Assembly (NCBI RefSeq): GCF_947495205.1 | Contig: NZ_CANLXV010000005.1 | Location: 124,001 to 188,000, forward strand | Direction: 5' to 3' | Length of the DNA stretch: 64,000 nt | From: an uncultured Polaribacter sp. | Lineage (GTDB): Bacteria; Bacteroidota; Bacteroidia; Flavobacteriales; Flavobacteriaceae | Shown: positions 32,393-43,446 of the stretch, in pieces | How the letters are laid out: each line of letters opens with the position of its first letter | Position numbering within the stretch: position 1 is the first letter of the stretch | Notes under the pieces: model-generated | The model's database searches: none | The model's input: the letters and a program-made list of their open reading frames with translations, nothing else | What the model was told of the DNA's origin: nothing | Position numbers and translations under genes: made by a program

Positions 32393-34039
32393 ATGCAAAT
32401 TATTACTTTTTTAGGCTTTACCATTTTAGTAGCTTTACTATCTTATTTGGCAACAAGAAAAACAAAAGAAAACTCTTCTGATGGGTATTTTTTAGGAGGC
32501 AGAAGTTTAACTGCTGGTGTTATAGCTGGCTCTTTACTTTTAACTAATTTATCTACAGAGCAAATAGTTGGTTTAAATGGTTCTGCTTATACAAGTGGCT
32601 TATCTGTAATGGTTTGGGAAACATTAGCTGCTATAGCTATGGTAGTTACAGCCGTTTACTTGCTACCTAAATATCTTAAAAGTGGTTTAACTACGGTTCC
32701 TGGGTTTTTAGAAAAACGATTTGATGTAACCACCAAAACTTTAACTTCTATTTTATTTCTATCAGGCTACGTAATTGTACTGCTACCCGTAATTTTATAC
32801 TCTGGTTCTTTAGCAATTAGTGGTATGTTTGATATCCCTTCTTTACTAGGAGTTACGCATACACAATCTATTTGGATTTGTGTTTGGGGTATAGGAATAA
32901 TAGGTTCTATTTATGCTGTATTTGGTGGCTTAAAAGCTGTTGCTGTTTCAGATTCCATAAACGCAATAGGGCTATTGGTAGGTGGTGTTTTAATTCCTTT
33001 TTTTGGTCTTTTAATGATTGGTGATGGCAGTTTATCTGAAGGTTTAAACATATTGGTAACAGAAAATCCAGAAAAATTTAACTCCATTGGTGGTTCAACA
33101 GATCCTGTTCCTTTTCATACCATTTTTACAGGTATGATGTTGGTACAACTTTTTTATTGGGGCACAAATCAACAAATAATACAAAGAGCACTTGGCGCAA
33201 AAGATTTAAAAGAAGGACAAAAAGGTTTGTTACTTGCTTCTTTTATTAAAATATTGGGCCCAATAATTGTAGTTTTACCAGGTTTAATTGCTTTCCATAT
33301 TTTTGAAGGTAATTTAGAAACTGCTGATAGCGCTTACCCCATGCTAGTTAAAAAAGTATTGCCTCAAGAATGGGTTGGTTTTTTTGCTGCGGTTTTATTT
33401 GGCGCAATTTTAAGTTCTTTTAATAGTGTTTTAAACAGTTCTGTAACTTTATTTGGAATAGATATTTACAAACAACATATTCATAAAAACGCAAATGAAA
33501 AAGAAGTTGTAAAATATGGAAAAACTTTTGGGGTAATTTTAGCTATTGCAGCAATGTGTATAGCTCCTTTAATTGCAAATGCAGGAAGCTTATTTGACTA
33601 TTTGCAAGAAATTAACGGAATTTATAGTATTCCTATACTAACCATAATTTTTGTAGGTTTTGTAACTAAAAAAGTACCTGCTATAGCCGCTAAAATTGGT
33701 TTAATTTCAGGATGTCTATTGTATATCTTTAGTCAGTTTATTTTGCAACCCTATTTTCAACAAACAGCTTTAGAAGAAGCAAAATTACAGGGTATTACAA
33801 ATGTTACAGAATTAAACCTAATTGAATCTAGTGCTTACCCTCATTTTTTAGATGTAATGGCTGTTTTATTTATTTTAAACATTATAATTATGCTAATTAT
33901 AGGTAAAATTAAACCTAGAACAACTCCATATGTACAAGAATACACAGCGCAGGTAAACATTTCTCCTTGGAAATATATTAATGAAGCAAGCATACTTATT
34001 TGCGCTATTGTTATTGGTGTGTACGTTTACTTTTCTTAG
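32393..34039 (+). CDS. Sodium:solute symporter (SSS family)
   Basis: This 548-residue inner-membrane protein has about 13-14 helices and the SSS pattern: YFLGGRSLTAGVIAGSLLLT near residue 35, and a WGTNQQIIQRALGAKDLKEG segment near residue 260, the family signature region. It imports a solute with sodium ions. The overall likeness is to the SGLT branch (sugars, inositol), but the substrate cannot be read from the sequence. No sugar-catabolic gene is adjacent. It stands alone between the tRNA and convergent ettA. Confidence 0.92.
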   Translation: MQIITFLGFTILVALLSYLATRKTKENSSDGYFLGGRSLTAGVIAGSLLLTNLSTEQIVGLNGSAYTSGLSVMVWETLAAIAMVVTAVYLLPKYLKSGLTTVPGFLEKRFDVTTKTLTSILFLSGYVIVLLPVILYSGSLAISGMFDIPSLLGVTHTQSIWICVWGIGIIGSIYAVFGGLKAVAVSDSINAIGLLVGGVLIPFFGLLMIGDGSLSEGLNILVTENPEKFNSIGGSTDPVPFHTIFTGMMLVQLFYWGTNQQIIQRALGAKDLKEGQKGLLLASFIKILGPIIVVLPGLIAFHIFEGNLETADSAYPMLVKKVLPQEWVGFFAAVLFGAILSSFNSVLNSSVTLFGIDIYKQHIHKNANEKEVVKYGKTFGVILAIAAMCIAPLIANAGSLFDYLQEINGIYSIPILTIIFVGFVTKKVPAIAAKIGLISGCLLYIFSQFILQPYFQQTALEEAKLQGITNVTELNLIESSAYPHFLDVMAVLFILNIIIMLIIGKIKPRTTPYVQEYTAQVNISPWKYINEASILICAIVIGVYVYFS

Positions 34040-34068
34040 TCTGTTTAATTTAGAATACAAACAAAACT

Positions 34069-34106
34069 AAAAACTGAATTCAATTTAAATATCGAATTCA
34101 GTTTTT
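34069..34106. terminator. Bidirectional intrinsic terminator
   Basis: A perfect 13-bp stem (34069-34081 with 34094-34106), with A-run and T-run on its two sides, serves both the symporter and ettA. Confidence 0.9.
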
Positions 34107-34136
34107 GTATATAACATATAAGGAATTAGATAAAAA

Positions 34137-35828
34137 TTATCTAATCAACTTTTTGTATTTGATACGTTTTGGCATTAAATCTCCACCCAAACGTTTTTTC
34201 TTATTTTCCTCGTAATCAGAAAATGAACCTTCAAAGAAATATACTTCACTATTTCCTTCAAAAGCTAAAATATGAGTACAAACTCTATCTAAGAACCATC
34301 TATCATGACTAATTACAACCGCACAACCGGCAAAGTTTTCTAACCCTTCTTCTAATGCTCTTAATGTGTTTACGTCTAAATCGTTTGTTGGCTCATCTAA
34401 AAGTAGAACGTTTCCTTCTTCTTTTAAGGTCATTGCCAAGTGCAAGCGATTTCTTTCTCCTCCAGAAAGCGTACTAACTTTTTTATTTTGTTCGCTACCA
34501 GAAAAATTAAAACGACTTAAATAAGCGCGAGAATTTACTTGTTTTCCGCCCATCATTACCAAATCTTGTCCATCAGAAAAATTTTCCCAAATTGTTTTAT
34601 CGGGATTAATGTCTGAATGTGCTTGATCTACATAGGCTATTTTTGCAGTTTCCCCAACATTAAAGGCACCTCCATCTGGTTGCTCCTCTCCCATTATCAT
34701 TTTAAAAATAGTGGTTTTACCTGCACCATTTGGTCCAATTATACCAACTATTCCCGCTTGCGGAAGATTAAATTCCAAATTTTCATATAAAATTTTATCA
34801 TCAAAAGCTTTAGAAACACCTGTAGCTTCAATAACATTTGTACCTAAACGTGGTCCGTTTGGAATATAAATTTCTAATTTCTCATCGACCACTTTTTGGT
34901 CTTGACTCATTAATTTGTCGTAATTTTTTAAACGGGCTTTTTGCTTGGTTTGTCTTCCTTTTGCACCTTGCCTAACCCAATCTAATTCTCTTTCTAATGT
35001 TTTTTGGCGTTTAGAAGCTGTTTTGCTTTCTTGTGCCATTCTATTCGATTTTTGATCTAACCAAGAAGAGTAATTTCCTTTCCAAGGTATACCTTCTCCT
35101 CTATCTAATTCTAAAATCCAACCAGCAACGTTATCTAAGAAATATCTATCATGCGTTACTGCAATTACGGTTCCTTTATATTGTGCTAAATGATGCTCTA
35201 ACCAATGTACAGATTCTGCATCTAAATGGTTTGTTGGTTCATCTAACAACAAAATTTCTGGCTCTTGTAAAAGTAATCTACATAGCGCAACTCTACGTTT
35301 TTCTCCACCAGAAAGCACACCAACTTTTTTATCAGAATCTGGTGTTCTTAAAGCATCCATTGCAATTTCTAATTTGGTATCTAATTCCCAAGCGTTCGCT
35401 GCATCAATTTTATCTTGCAACTCTGCTTGTTGATTCATTAGCTTTTCCATTTTATCAGCATCAGAATATACTTCTTCCAAACCAAACATATCGTTGATTT
35501 TATTATATTCATCTAAAATTGCTACAGTTTCTGCCACGCCTTCTTTAACCACTTCTAAAACCGTTTTTTCTGGATCTAATTGTGGTTCTTGTTCTAAATA
35601 ACCTACTTTATAACCTGGTGAAAAAGTTACATCTCCTTGAAAATTCTTTTCTACACCTGCAATAATTTTTAAAAGTGTAGATTTACCTGAACCGTTTAAA
35701 CCTAAAATACCAATTTTTGCTCCATAAAAAAAGCTTAAATAAATATCTTTTAAAACTTGTTTTCCTGTTGATTGATAGGTTTTAGAAACCTTATTCATAG
35801 AAAAGATTACCTTCTTATCGTCACTCAT
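34137..35828 (-). CDS. ettA: Energy-dependent translational throttle protein EttA (ABC-F)
   Basis: This 563-residue cytosolic protein has two ABC ATPase domains and no membrane domain. Domain 1 has LGLNGSGKSTLLK, LSGGEKRRVAL and LLDEPTNHLD; domain 2 has IGPNGAGKTTIFK, LSGGERNRLHL and LLDEPTNDLD. The region between the two domains carries the helical P-site linker (KTLERELDWVRQGAKGRQTK). EttA binds the ribosomal E site and gates the first elongation step according to energy state. The length and motifs match EttA rather than Uup or YheS. Confidence 0.96.
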   Translation of the reverse strand: MSDDKKVIFSMNKVSKTYQSTGKQVLKDIYLSFFYGAKIGILGLNGSGKSTLLKIIAGVEKNFQGDVTFSPGYKVGYLEQEPQLDPEKTVLEVVKEGVAETVAILDEYNKINDMFGLEEVYSDADKMEKLMNQQAELQDKIDAANAWELDTKLEIAMDALRTPDSDKKVGVLSGGEKRRVALCRLLLQEPEILLLDEPTNHLDAESVHWLEHHLAQYKGTVIAVTHDRYFLDNVAGWILELDRGEGIPWKGNYSSWLDQKSNRMAQESKTASKRQKTLERELDWVRQGAKGRQTKQKARLKNYDKLMSQDQKVVDEKLEIYIPNGPRLGTNVIEATGVSKAFDDKILYENLEFNLPQAGIVGIIGPNGAGKTTIFKMIMGEEQPDGGAFNVGETAKIAYVDQAHSDINPDKTIWENFSDGQDLVMMGGKQVNSRAYLSRFNFSGSEQNKKVSTLSGGERNRLHLAMTLKEEGNVLLLDEPTNDLDVNTLRALEEGLENFAGCAVVISHDRWFLDRVCTHILAFEGNSEVYFFEGSFSDYEENKKKRLGGDLMPKRIKYKKLIR

Positions 35829-35880
35829 TTTTTATATTTTTAAGTATATATGTAAAACTTAATATTTAGAAATCTATTTT

Positions 35881-36063
35881 TTAAACTCTACCTTTTAATG
35901 CATTAAAAACCCAAGCAATAGCAAAAAAACCTACGCCAACAGATGCAAAACCATAACCTGCAACTTCTTGATATTTAAAAGCGCCCAAGCATATTAAAGC
36001 CACTCCCACAAAAATCATTATAAAAGTTGCCCATGCTAGCACTGTATTTTTATTCATTCCCAT
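35881..36063 (-). CDS. CAL67264-type small membrane protein
   Basis: This 60-residue protein has two hydrophobic helices (about residues 8-28 and 33-54) joined by a short turn, with a basic end (NALKGRV). It matches a small membrane protein family known only from Flavobacteriia. No function is known. It lies 52 bases upstream of ettA on the same strand and might be co-transcribed with it. Confidence 0.82.
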   Translation of the reverse strand: MGMNKNTVLAWATFIMIFVGVALICLGAFKYQEVAGYGFASVGVGFFAIAWVFNALKGRV

Positions 36064-36160
36064 AATTTTTTCTCTGTAAATTTAATAAGCAAATATCGTT
36101 ATTTTATCTTCCTAAGCAAAAAAGTATGTTTTCAATTTTTAAAAAAAGTAAAATCCTTTT

Positions 36161-36715
36161 TTAAAATCTTCTTCCGCCTAATCCTGTTCCTCTTCTATTG
36201 TTTAATCCAGATTGTGATGCTGCATTATTATTAGGATTTTTAGGTCTTTCTGGTAGTAATTTTCTTTTTTCTGCCTTTTGATATTTTAACCATTTTTTAA
36301 ATTGTTTCTTGTTTAAAAAAGATTGTAGTGTGCTGTCTAAGGTCTTTTCATAAGTTTTTACACTATCTCTAAGTGGTAAAATAAGCGTTTCTACTCTTTT
36401 TTTAACTTGCTCTGCTAAATCTCTGTCCTTAAATAATTGGTTTCCAAAGGTATTTATGGTTAACTCTAAATCGGTAAGTTTTGGCGTGTTTAAAAAAGAT
36501 ATTTTTTTAATTTTAGTATTGTAATTTCTTAAAGCTTTTATGGTTTTATTTTCAATAACGTCCTTCTTTACCTTTATTTTTTCTGGCACTTCAGTGATGT
36601 TATAATAAAAAAGTTGTGCCGCATTTTTTGCATTATATTTTGGCAATTTTGGTTGTTGTTGCGCTTTTAAAAAGGAAACAAAAAAAAGTGCCATTAAAAA
36701 TAGATAAGTTTTCAT
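36161..36715 (-). CDS. Hypothetical secreted helical protein
   Basis: I do not recognise this 184-residue protein. It has a signal peptide (MKTYLFLMALFFVSFLKAQ), then a mostly helical body rich in lysine and a flexible Asn/Gly/Arg-rich C-terminus (about residues 157-184, ending GTGLGGRRF). The body repeats helical heptad-like stretches and holds FLNKKQFKKWLKYQKAEKRK, which resembles sensor-type periplasmic helical proteins of the Spy/CpxP kind in general form only. It is followed by the CAL67264-type gene 97 bases downstream. Confidence 0.7.
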   Translation of the reverse strand: MKTYLFLMALFFVSFLKAQQQPKLPKYNAKNAAQLFYYNITEVPEKIKVKKDVIENKTIKALRNYNTKIKKISFLNTPKLTDLELTINTFGNQLFKDRDLAEQVKKRVETLILPLRDSVKTYEKTLDSTLQSFLNKKQFKKWLKYQKAEKRKLLPERPKNPNNNAASQSGLNNRRGTGLGGRRF

Positions 36716-36750
36716 TTTAAATAATTTAAGTTGCTAAATTAAACAAACTA

Positions 36751-38817
<2,067 letters not shown>

Positions 38818-38902
38818 TTAAATTGAAATCTTATCTAAAAACGTGCTTAATTTACTATGCGTGCATAATACTTTGCAAGATATGTTTATTTTTTGAAAAG
38901 AA

Positions 38903-38932
38903 AAAGCCAAAGAATTTGATTTCTTTGGCTTT
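38903..38932 (-). terminator. Terminator of the pirin gene
   Basis: A perfect 12-bp stem (38903-38914 with 38921-38932) with a 6-base loop ends, on the minus strand, in a T-rich stretch. It lies 24 bases past the pirin stop codon. Confidence 0.88.
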
Positions 38933-38955
38933 CTAAACAATGATTTTATTGTTTC

Positions 38956-39660
38956 CTACATTGGAACATCAATAATAAGTAATTTGCTATTTTGTTGTGC
39001 TTTTAATGTTACTTTCTCTACATTTTCTATACCAATTGCATCTCTTTTTTCTAAAAGTTCATCGGCAACAGAAACTTTACCGTCAATTAGAAAAAAGTAG
39101 ACGCCATTTTTTAAATGATAATCTATTGTAAAATCTGTATCTAAATCTATTAAAGTTAAATATCCTTGTTGGTGTATTGGCAAACTGCCTGCTACCAATT
39201 TATCTGATGGTGAAACAACCGTTTGAAATTTATTTTTTCTACCTAAGGCATCAAACATTTTTTGATTGTAATAAGGCGTAACTTCTTGTTCCTCTGGAAT
39301 AATCCACAATTGTAAAAAATTTGTTTCTTCTGTTTTAGAATCGTTAAATTCTGAGTGTGTTACACCAGTTCCTGCGCTCATAACCTGCACTTCACCAACT
39401 TCTATGGCACGTTTATTTCCCATACTGTCTTTATGAGAAAGTGCGCCTGTAATTGGTATCGAAATAATTTCCATATTTCTATGAGGATGTGTCCCAAAAC
39501 CCATATTTGGTTGTACTAAATCATCATTTAAAACACGTAACATTCCGAAATTATTTCTTTCTGGGTTTTGATATCTCGCAAAACTAAACGTGTGATACGA
39601 TTTTAACCAACCATGATTTGCCAAACCTCTTGTATTGGCTTTGTGTATTGTTTTTTTCAT
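38956..39660 (-). CDS. Pirin family protein (YhaK-like)
   Basis: This 234-residue bicupin protein has the metal-binding first cupin: GFGTHPHRNMEIISIPI followed by SAGTGVTHSEFND. The opening HKANTRGLANHGWLKSYHTF is the common short-pirin (YhaK) start. Some pirins are quercetin dioxygenases and others are redox sensors; the role here is open. It follows a second pirin gene 60 bases upstream, with a palindrome between them. Confidence 0.92.
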   Translation of the reverse strand: MKKTIHKANTRGLANHGWLKSYHTFSFARYQNPERNNFGMLRVLNDDLVQPNMGFGTHPHRNMEIISIPITGALSHKDSMGNKRAIEVGEVQVMSAGTGVTHSEFNDSKTEETNFLQLWIIPEEQEVTPYYNQKMFDALGRKNKFQTVVSPSDKLVAGSLPIHQQGYLTLIDLDTDFTIDYHLKNGVYFFLIDGKVSVADELLEKRDAIGIENVEKVTLKAQQNSKLLIIDVPM

Positions 39661-39696
39661 AATTATCTCTTTTTGACAGCGGTTTACAAAGAAGTT

Positions 39697-39718
39697 ACAA
39701 GGGGTTTAAACCCCTTGT
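39697..39718. repeat. 22-base perfect palindrome between pirin genes
   Basis: ACAAGGGGTTTAAACCCCTTGT-type symmetry: eleven-base arms, positions 39697-39707 and 39708-39718, with no T-run on either side. It lies 2 bases past the stop of the upstream pirin. It could be a stability hairpin, an attenuating structure or a protein site; I cannot tell which. Confidence 0.7.
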
Positions 39719-39720
39719 TG

Positions 39721-40590
39721 TTAATACAAATACCCCATTCTACCTGCTTGATAATCTCGCATTGCCTCTAAAATTTCTGTCTGCGTATTCATTACATAAG
39801 GGCCATATTGCGTAATTTTTTCTTTGATTGGTTCACCAGACAAAATCAAAATTGTACTTTCTTTTTTAGCTGTAAAATTGATAAAATTACCATCTTTATT
39901 AAAAGTAATCATCTGTTTTTCTCCCTTAGTTAGAGTTTCAGAAGAATTTACCAGAATTTCTCCTTCTAACAAGTAAATTAAAGATTGATGATTTTTTGGA
40001 AGTTCAATTTCCATTTTTCCATTTTCATCAGCTTTAGCTGTAAAAACATTTACTGCTGTTTGTGTGGCAATTAAACCTTGTTTATCTTTTTGATTGCCAG
40101 CAATAATATTTAACTGTACTTTTTTATCCGCAGAAAAAACTTTGGGAATTTGTGCGTCTTCTAAATGTTGATAATTAGGAGGCATCATTTTATCTTTCGC
40201 AGGTAAATTCAACCATAACTGGATTCCTTCTAAATCGCCACCTTTTTTTACAAAGGCTTTTGTGGGTGCTTCTGCATGTATTATTCCACGTCCAGCAGTA
40301 GTCCATTGCACACCACCTGCTTTTACAATCATTTCATTTCCTAAAGAATCTCTGTGTAATTGCTCACCTTTAAATAATAAGGTAATTGGCTCAAAACCTC
40401 TGTGAGGATGTGGCCCTAAATCAAACGGATTGTTAAATTCTGAGATTGCATAAGGTCCATAATGATGCAATAACAAAAACGGATCTACATTTTCTACACC
40501 TTGTGTTGGCAAGGGTTGGCGCAATTTTATAGGTCCCATATTTACCAACAGGCTTGCAACTTTATATTGTATGGTTTTTAATTGTTTCAT
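39721..40590 (-). CDS. Pirin family protein
   Basis: This 289-residue bicupin protein has the canonical pirin metal site: LGPHPHRGFEPITLLF (two histidines), TAGRGIIHAEAP (His and Glu). A C-terminal cupin contains KEKITQYGPYVMNTQTEI, a conserved pirin signature. It is longer than the neighbouring YhaK-like pirin and closer to human pirin in layout. It is divergently placed from a molybdenum hydroxylase operon, 103 bases away. Confidence 0.93.
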   Translation of the reverse strand: MKQLKTIQYKVASLLVNMGPIKLRQPLPTQGVENVDPFLLLHHYGPYAISEFNNPFDLGPHPHRGFEPITLLFKGEQLHRDSLGNEMIVKAGGVQWTTAGRGIIHAEAPTKAFVKKGGDLEGIQLWLNLPAKDKMMPPNYQHLEDAQIPKVFSADKKVQLNIIAGNQKDKQGLIATQTAVNVFTAKADENGKMEIELPKNHQSLIYLLEGEILVNSSETLTKGEKQMITFNKDGNFINFTAKKESTILILSGEPIKEKITQYGPYVMNTQTEILEAMRDYQAGRMGYLY

Positions 40591-40693
40591 ATTTGCATTT
40601 AAACCTCTAAATTAAGTTTATTTTGTCGTAAAAAAGTTAAAACATTTCTTAAAAATGCTTTTATTCGTAACTTGTAGTTTTAAAATATTTTAG

Positions 40694-41158
40694 GTGAATA
40701 TACAGATAACAATTAACGGAAAATCATATAAAATTAAAGCTGAAAAAGAAATGCCTTTGCTTTGGGCAATTAGAGATCTTGTTGGTTTAACAGGTACAAA
40801 ATTTGGTTGTGGCGTTGCACAATGTGGCGCTTGCTCTGTTTTAGTAGATGGAAAATTGGTAAAATCTTGCAGTATTTCTGTTGAAGAGATTATTGGAAAA
40901 CAAATTTTTACCATAGAAGGAACTTCTACAAACTTAGAGTTTTTAAGACAAGCTTGGAATGATGGAAATGTGCCACAATGTGGTTATTGCCAATCTGGAC
41001 AATTAATTGCAGCAACTGCATTGTTAGACAAAATAGAAAAACCTACAGATGCAGATATTGATACTTTTATGAGCGATAATATTTGCAGATGTGGAACCTA
41101 CACAAGAATTAGAAAGGCAATACACAAAGCTGTAGCACTTAAAAACGAAGCAATATGA
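40694..41158 (+). CDS. [2Fe-2S] subunit of a molybdenum hydroxylase (IorA type)
   Basis: This 154-residue protein carries two [2Fe-2S] sites. The plant-ferredoxin-like N-terminal site is GCGVAQCGACSVLVDGK plus a later cysteine (KSC); the C-terminal all-helical site is QCGYCQSGQ and NICRCG. It passes electrons from the molybdenum subunit encoded next, overlapping by 4 bases. It starts with GTG at 40694; I see no in-frame ATG before the conserved domain. Like isoquinoline 1-oxidoreductase and related aldehyde oxidases, the operon lacks an FAD subunit. Confidence 0.94.
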   Translation: MNIQITINGKSYKIKAEKEMPLLWAIRDLVGLTGTKFGCGVAQCGACSVLVDGKLVKSCSISVEEIIGKQIFTIEGTSTNLEFLRQAWNDGNVPQCGYCQSGQLIAATALLDKIEKPTDADIDTFMSDNICRCGTYTRIRKAIHKAVALKNEAI

Positions 41159-43368
41159 GCAAAATTGAAAAAATAAATAGACGCGATTTTGTAAAGTTGT
41201 TTGGTTTGGCAACTGGTGGTATTATTTTAGGTTGTAACATTACTACAGATAAAAAAGCGTTTTTACCACAAGTGGATGGCACTTTTACACCTAATTTATT
41301 TGTGCAAATAGAAAAAAACGGAAACATAACTTTAATAGCTTCTCGTTCTGAAATGGGACAAGGAATTAGAACTTCTTTGGCCTCTGCCATTGCAGACGAG
41401 TTAGAAGCAGATTGGAAATATATTTCTGTAAAACAAGCAATTGGGCACGAAAAATACGGAAATCAAAATACAGATGGCTCTAGAAGTGTGCGCACAAGAT
41501 TAAAACCTATGCGTAAAATGGGTGCTGTTGCCAAAATGATGTTGATTACTGCTGCTGCAAAAAAATGGAATGTTACTAAAACCGATTGTAAAGCAGAAAA
41601 TCATTTTATAATTAATACCAATACAAACGAAAAAATCTTTTTTGGAGATTTGGTTGATGAAGCTTCTCAACTAGAAATACCAAATGAAGAAAACATAAAA
41701 CTAAAAAAAGTAGCAGACTTTAAATATATTGGAAAAACCTTAAAAAGTGTCGATTTAAAAGATTTTACACATGGTACAGCCACTTATGGCATTGATGTTA
41801 GAATTCCCAACATGAAATTTGCTGCCATTGCAAGACCTCCTGTTACTTTTGGAACTGTAAAAAATTTTAAAGAACAAAAGGCAAAAAAAGTAGCGGGTGT
41901 AGAAAACATTATTAAACTACAAAGATTTAAACCACCAACAGGAAAATTCTTTGGTATGCTTGGTGGCGTTGCTGTAATTGCGAACAATACTTGGGCTGCT
42001 TTTCAAGGAAAATTGGCTTTAGATATTGAATGGGAAAATGGCAAAAACGAAACTTTTGATTCTGAATATTTCAAAAAAACGCTTACCAAAAGAGTTCAAG
42101 AAAAAGGAAAACTAGTTCCAGGAAGTCGTGGAAATGTAGAAAATGCTTTTAAAAATGCTACCAAAACAATAGCTGCAACTTATCATGTTCCTTTTTTAGT
42201 GCATGCGCCTATGGAGGTGCCCAATGCAACTGCTTGGTTTCAAAAAGATAAAATAGAAGTTTGGGCGCCAGTGCAAGATCCGCAAACTGCAAGAAGTGAG
42301 TTATCTCACTTTTTTAATATTCCTGTTGAAAATATTACCATAAATGTTACTTTTTTAGGCGGTGCTTTTGGTAGAAAATCAAAATCAGATTTTGTGGTGG
42401 AAGCTGTTGCTATTTCCAAAGAAATAAATGCGCCAGTACAAGTGGTTTGGACGCGTGAAGACGATATACAACATAGTTTTTACCACGCTACAAGTGCACA
42501 ATATTTAAAAGGTGGTTTAGATAAAAACAATCTGGTTTCTGGTTGGTTACAAAGAGTTGGTTTTCCTTCTATTGTGTCTTCTTTTAAACCTTTGTCCAAT
42601 TACGCCTCTGGTTTAGAACTCAATCAAGGTTTTACAAACAATCCTTACAAAATCGATAATTTTAGATTAGAAAATGTAAAAGCAGAAGCCAATTTAAGAA
42701 TTGGGTGGTTGCGTTCTGTAGTGCATATTCATAGTGCTTTTGGCAACAATTGTTTTGTAGACGAATTGGCTTTTGCTGCCAAAAAAGACCCAATTCAATT
42801 TCATTTAGATTTAATTGGAAAAGATAGCGTTGTAACAGGAAAATCTAAATTTCCATACGATTCTAAACGCATGAAAGCTGTTTTAAAAGAAACTGCAAAC
42901 ATGGCAAATTGGGAAAAATATTTACCTAAAAATCATGGTTTGGGAGTTGCCATACATTACAGTTTTTACAGTTATGTTGCCACCATTGTAGAAGTTTCTG
43001 TAACCAATAAAAAAGTAAAAGTAGAAAATATTTGGACGTCTATAGATTGTGGTTTGGCTTTAAATAAAGACAATATTAAAAATCAGTTAGAAGGTGCTGC
43101 CATTTTTGGAATGTCTCTTGCTTTGTATGGAAAAATTTCTACCAAAAACGGAGCTGTGCAACAACATAACTTTTTCGATTACCAAATGACACGCATGAAA
43201 GATGCACCCAACATAGAAATTAATATTTTAGACAAAATGCACGAACCACCAACAGGCGTTGGCGAACCCGGAGTTCCTGTAATTGCGCCTGCCATTTGTA
43301 ATGCCATTTTTAATGCCACTGGAAAACGTGTTAGAAGTTTACCTTTGATGGATTTTGGAATGGTTTAA
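41155..43368 (+). CDS. Molybdopterin-binding subunit, xanthine dehydrogenase family (IorB type)
   Basis: This 737-residue subunit binds the molybdenum cofactor and oxidises aldehydes or N-heterocycles by hydroxylation. The N-terminus has a twin-arginine-like motif NRRDFVKLFG and a lipobox-like cysteine (IILGC, near residue 27), so it is likely exported folded to the periplasm, possibly as a lipoprotein. Cofactor-binding blocks include RSEMGQGIRTSLA and FLGGAFGRKSKSDF, and the catalytic glutamate lies in TGVGEPGVPVIAP. The GGAFGR motif is typical. The substrate is unknown; maturation factors (XdhC-like) and an FAD subunit are not adjacent. Confidence 0.92.
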   Translation: MSKIEKINRRDFVKLFGLATGGIILGCNITTDKKAFLPQVDGTFTPNLFVQIEKNGNITLIASRSEMGQGIRTSLASAIADELEADWKYISVKQAIGHEKYGNQNTDGSRSVRTRLKPMRKMGAVAKMMLITAAAKKWNVTKTDCKAENHFIINTNTNEKIFFGDLVDEASQLEIPNEENIKLKKVADFKYIGKTLKSVDLKDFTHGTATYGIDVRIPNMKFAAIARPPVTFGTVKNFKEQKAKKVAGVENIIKLQRFKPPTGKFFGMLGGVAVIANNTWAAFQGKLALDIEWENGKNETFDSEYFKKTLTKRVQEKGKLVPGSRGNVENAFKNATKTIAATYHVPFLVHAPMEVPNATAWFQKDKIEVWAPVQDPQTARSELSHFFNIPVENITINVTFLGGAFGRKSKSDFVVEAVAISKEINAPVQVVWTREDDIQHSFYHATSAQYLKGGLDKNNLVSGWLQRVGFPSIVSSFKPLSNYASGLELNQGFTNNPYKIDNFRLENVKAEANLRIGWLRSVVHIHSAFGNNCFVDELAFAAKKDPIQFHLDLIGKDSVVTGKSKFPYDSKRMKAVLKETANMANWEKYLPKNHGLGVAIHYSFYSYVATIVEVSVTNKKVKVENIWTSIDCGLALNKDNIKNQLEGAAIFGMSLALYGKISTKNGAVQQHNFFDYQMTRMKDAPNIEINILDKMHEPPTGVGEPGVPVIAPAICNAIFNATGKRVRSLPLMDFGMV

Positions 43369-43416
43369 AAAATGAATATGGAAAATTATCCCTTAGCCAT
43401 ATCACAAATAAAATGT

Positions 43417-43424
43417 TATTTTTG
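43417..43424 (+). promoter_or_regulatory. Probable -7 element of the restriction-modification genes
   Basis: TATTTTTG fits TAnnTTTG and lies 22 bases before the methyltransferase start codon. No TTG occurs at the expected -33 position (TTA at 43393-43395 with a 21-base spacer is the nearest). Confidence 0.5.
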
Positions 43425-43446
43425 TAAAAAATAGAATATTTAAGAT

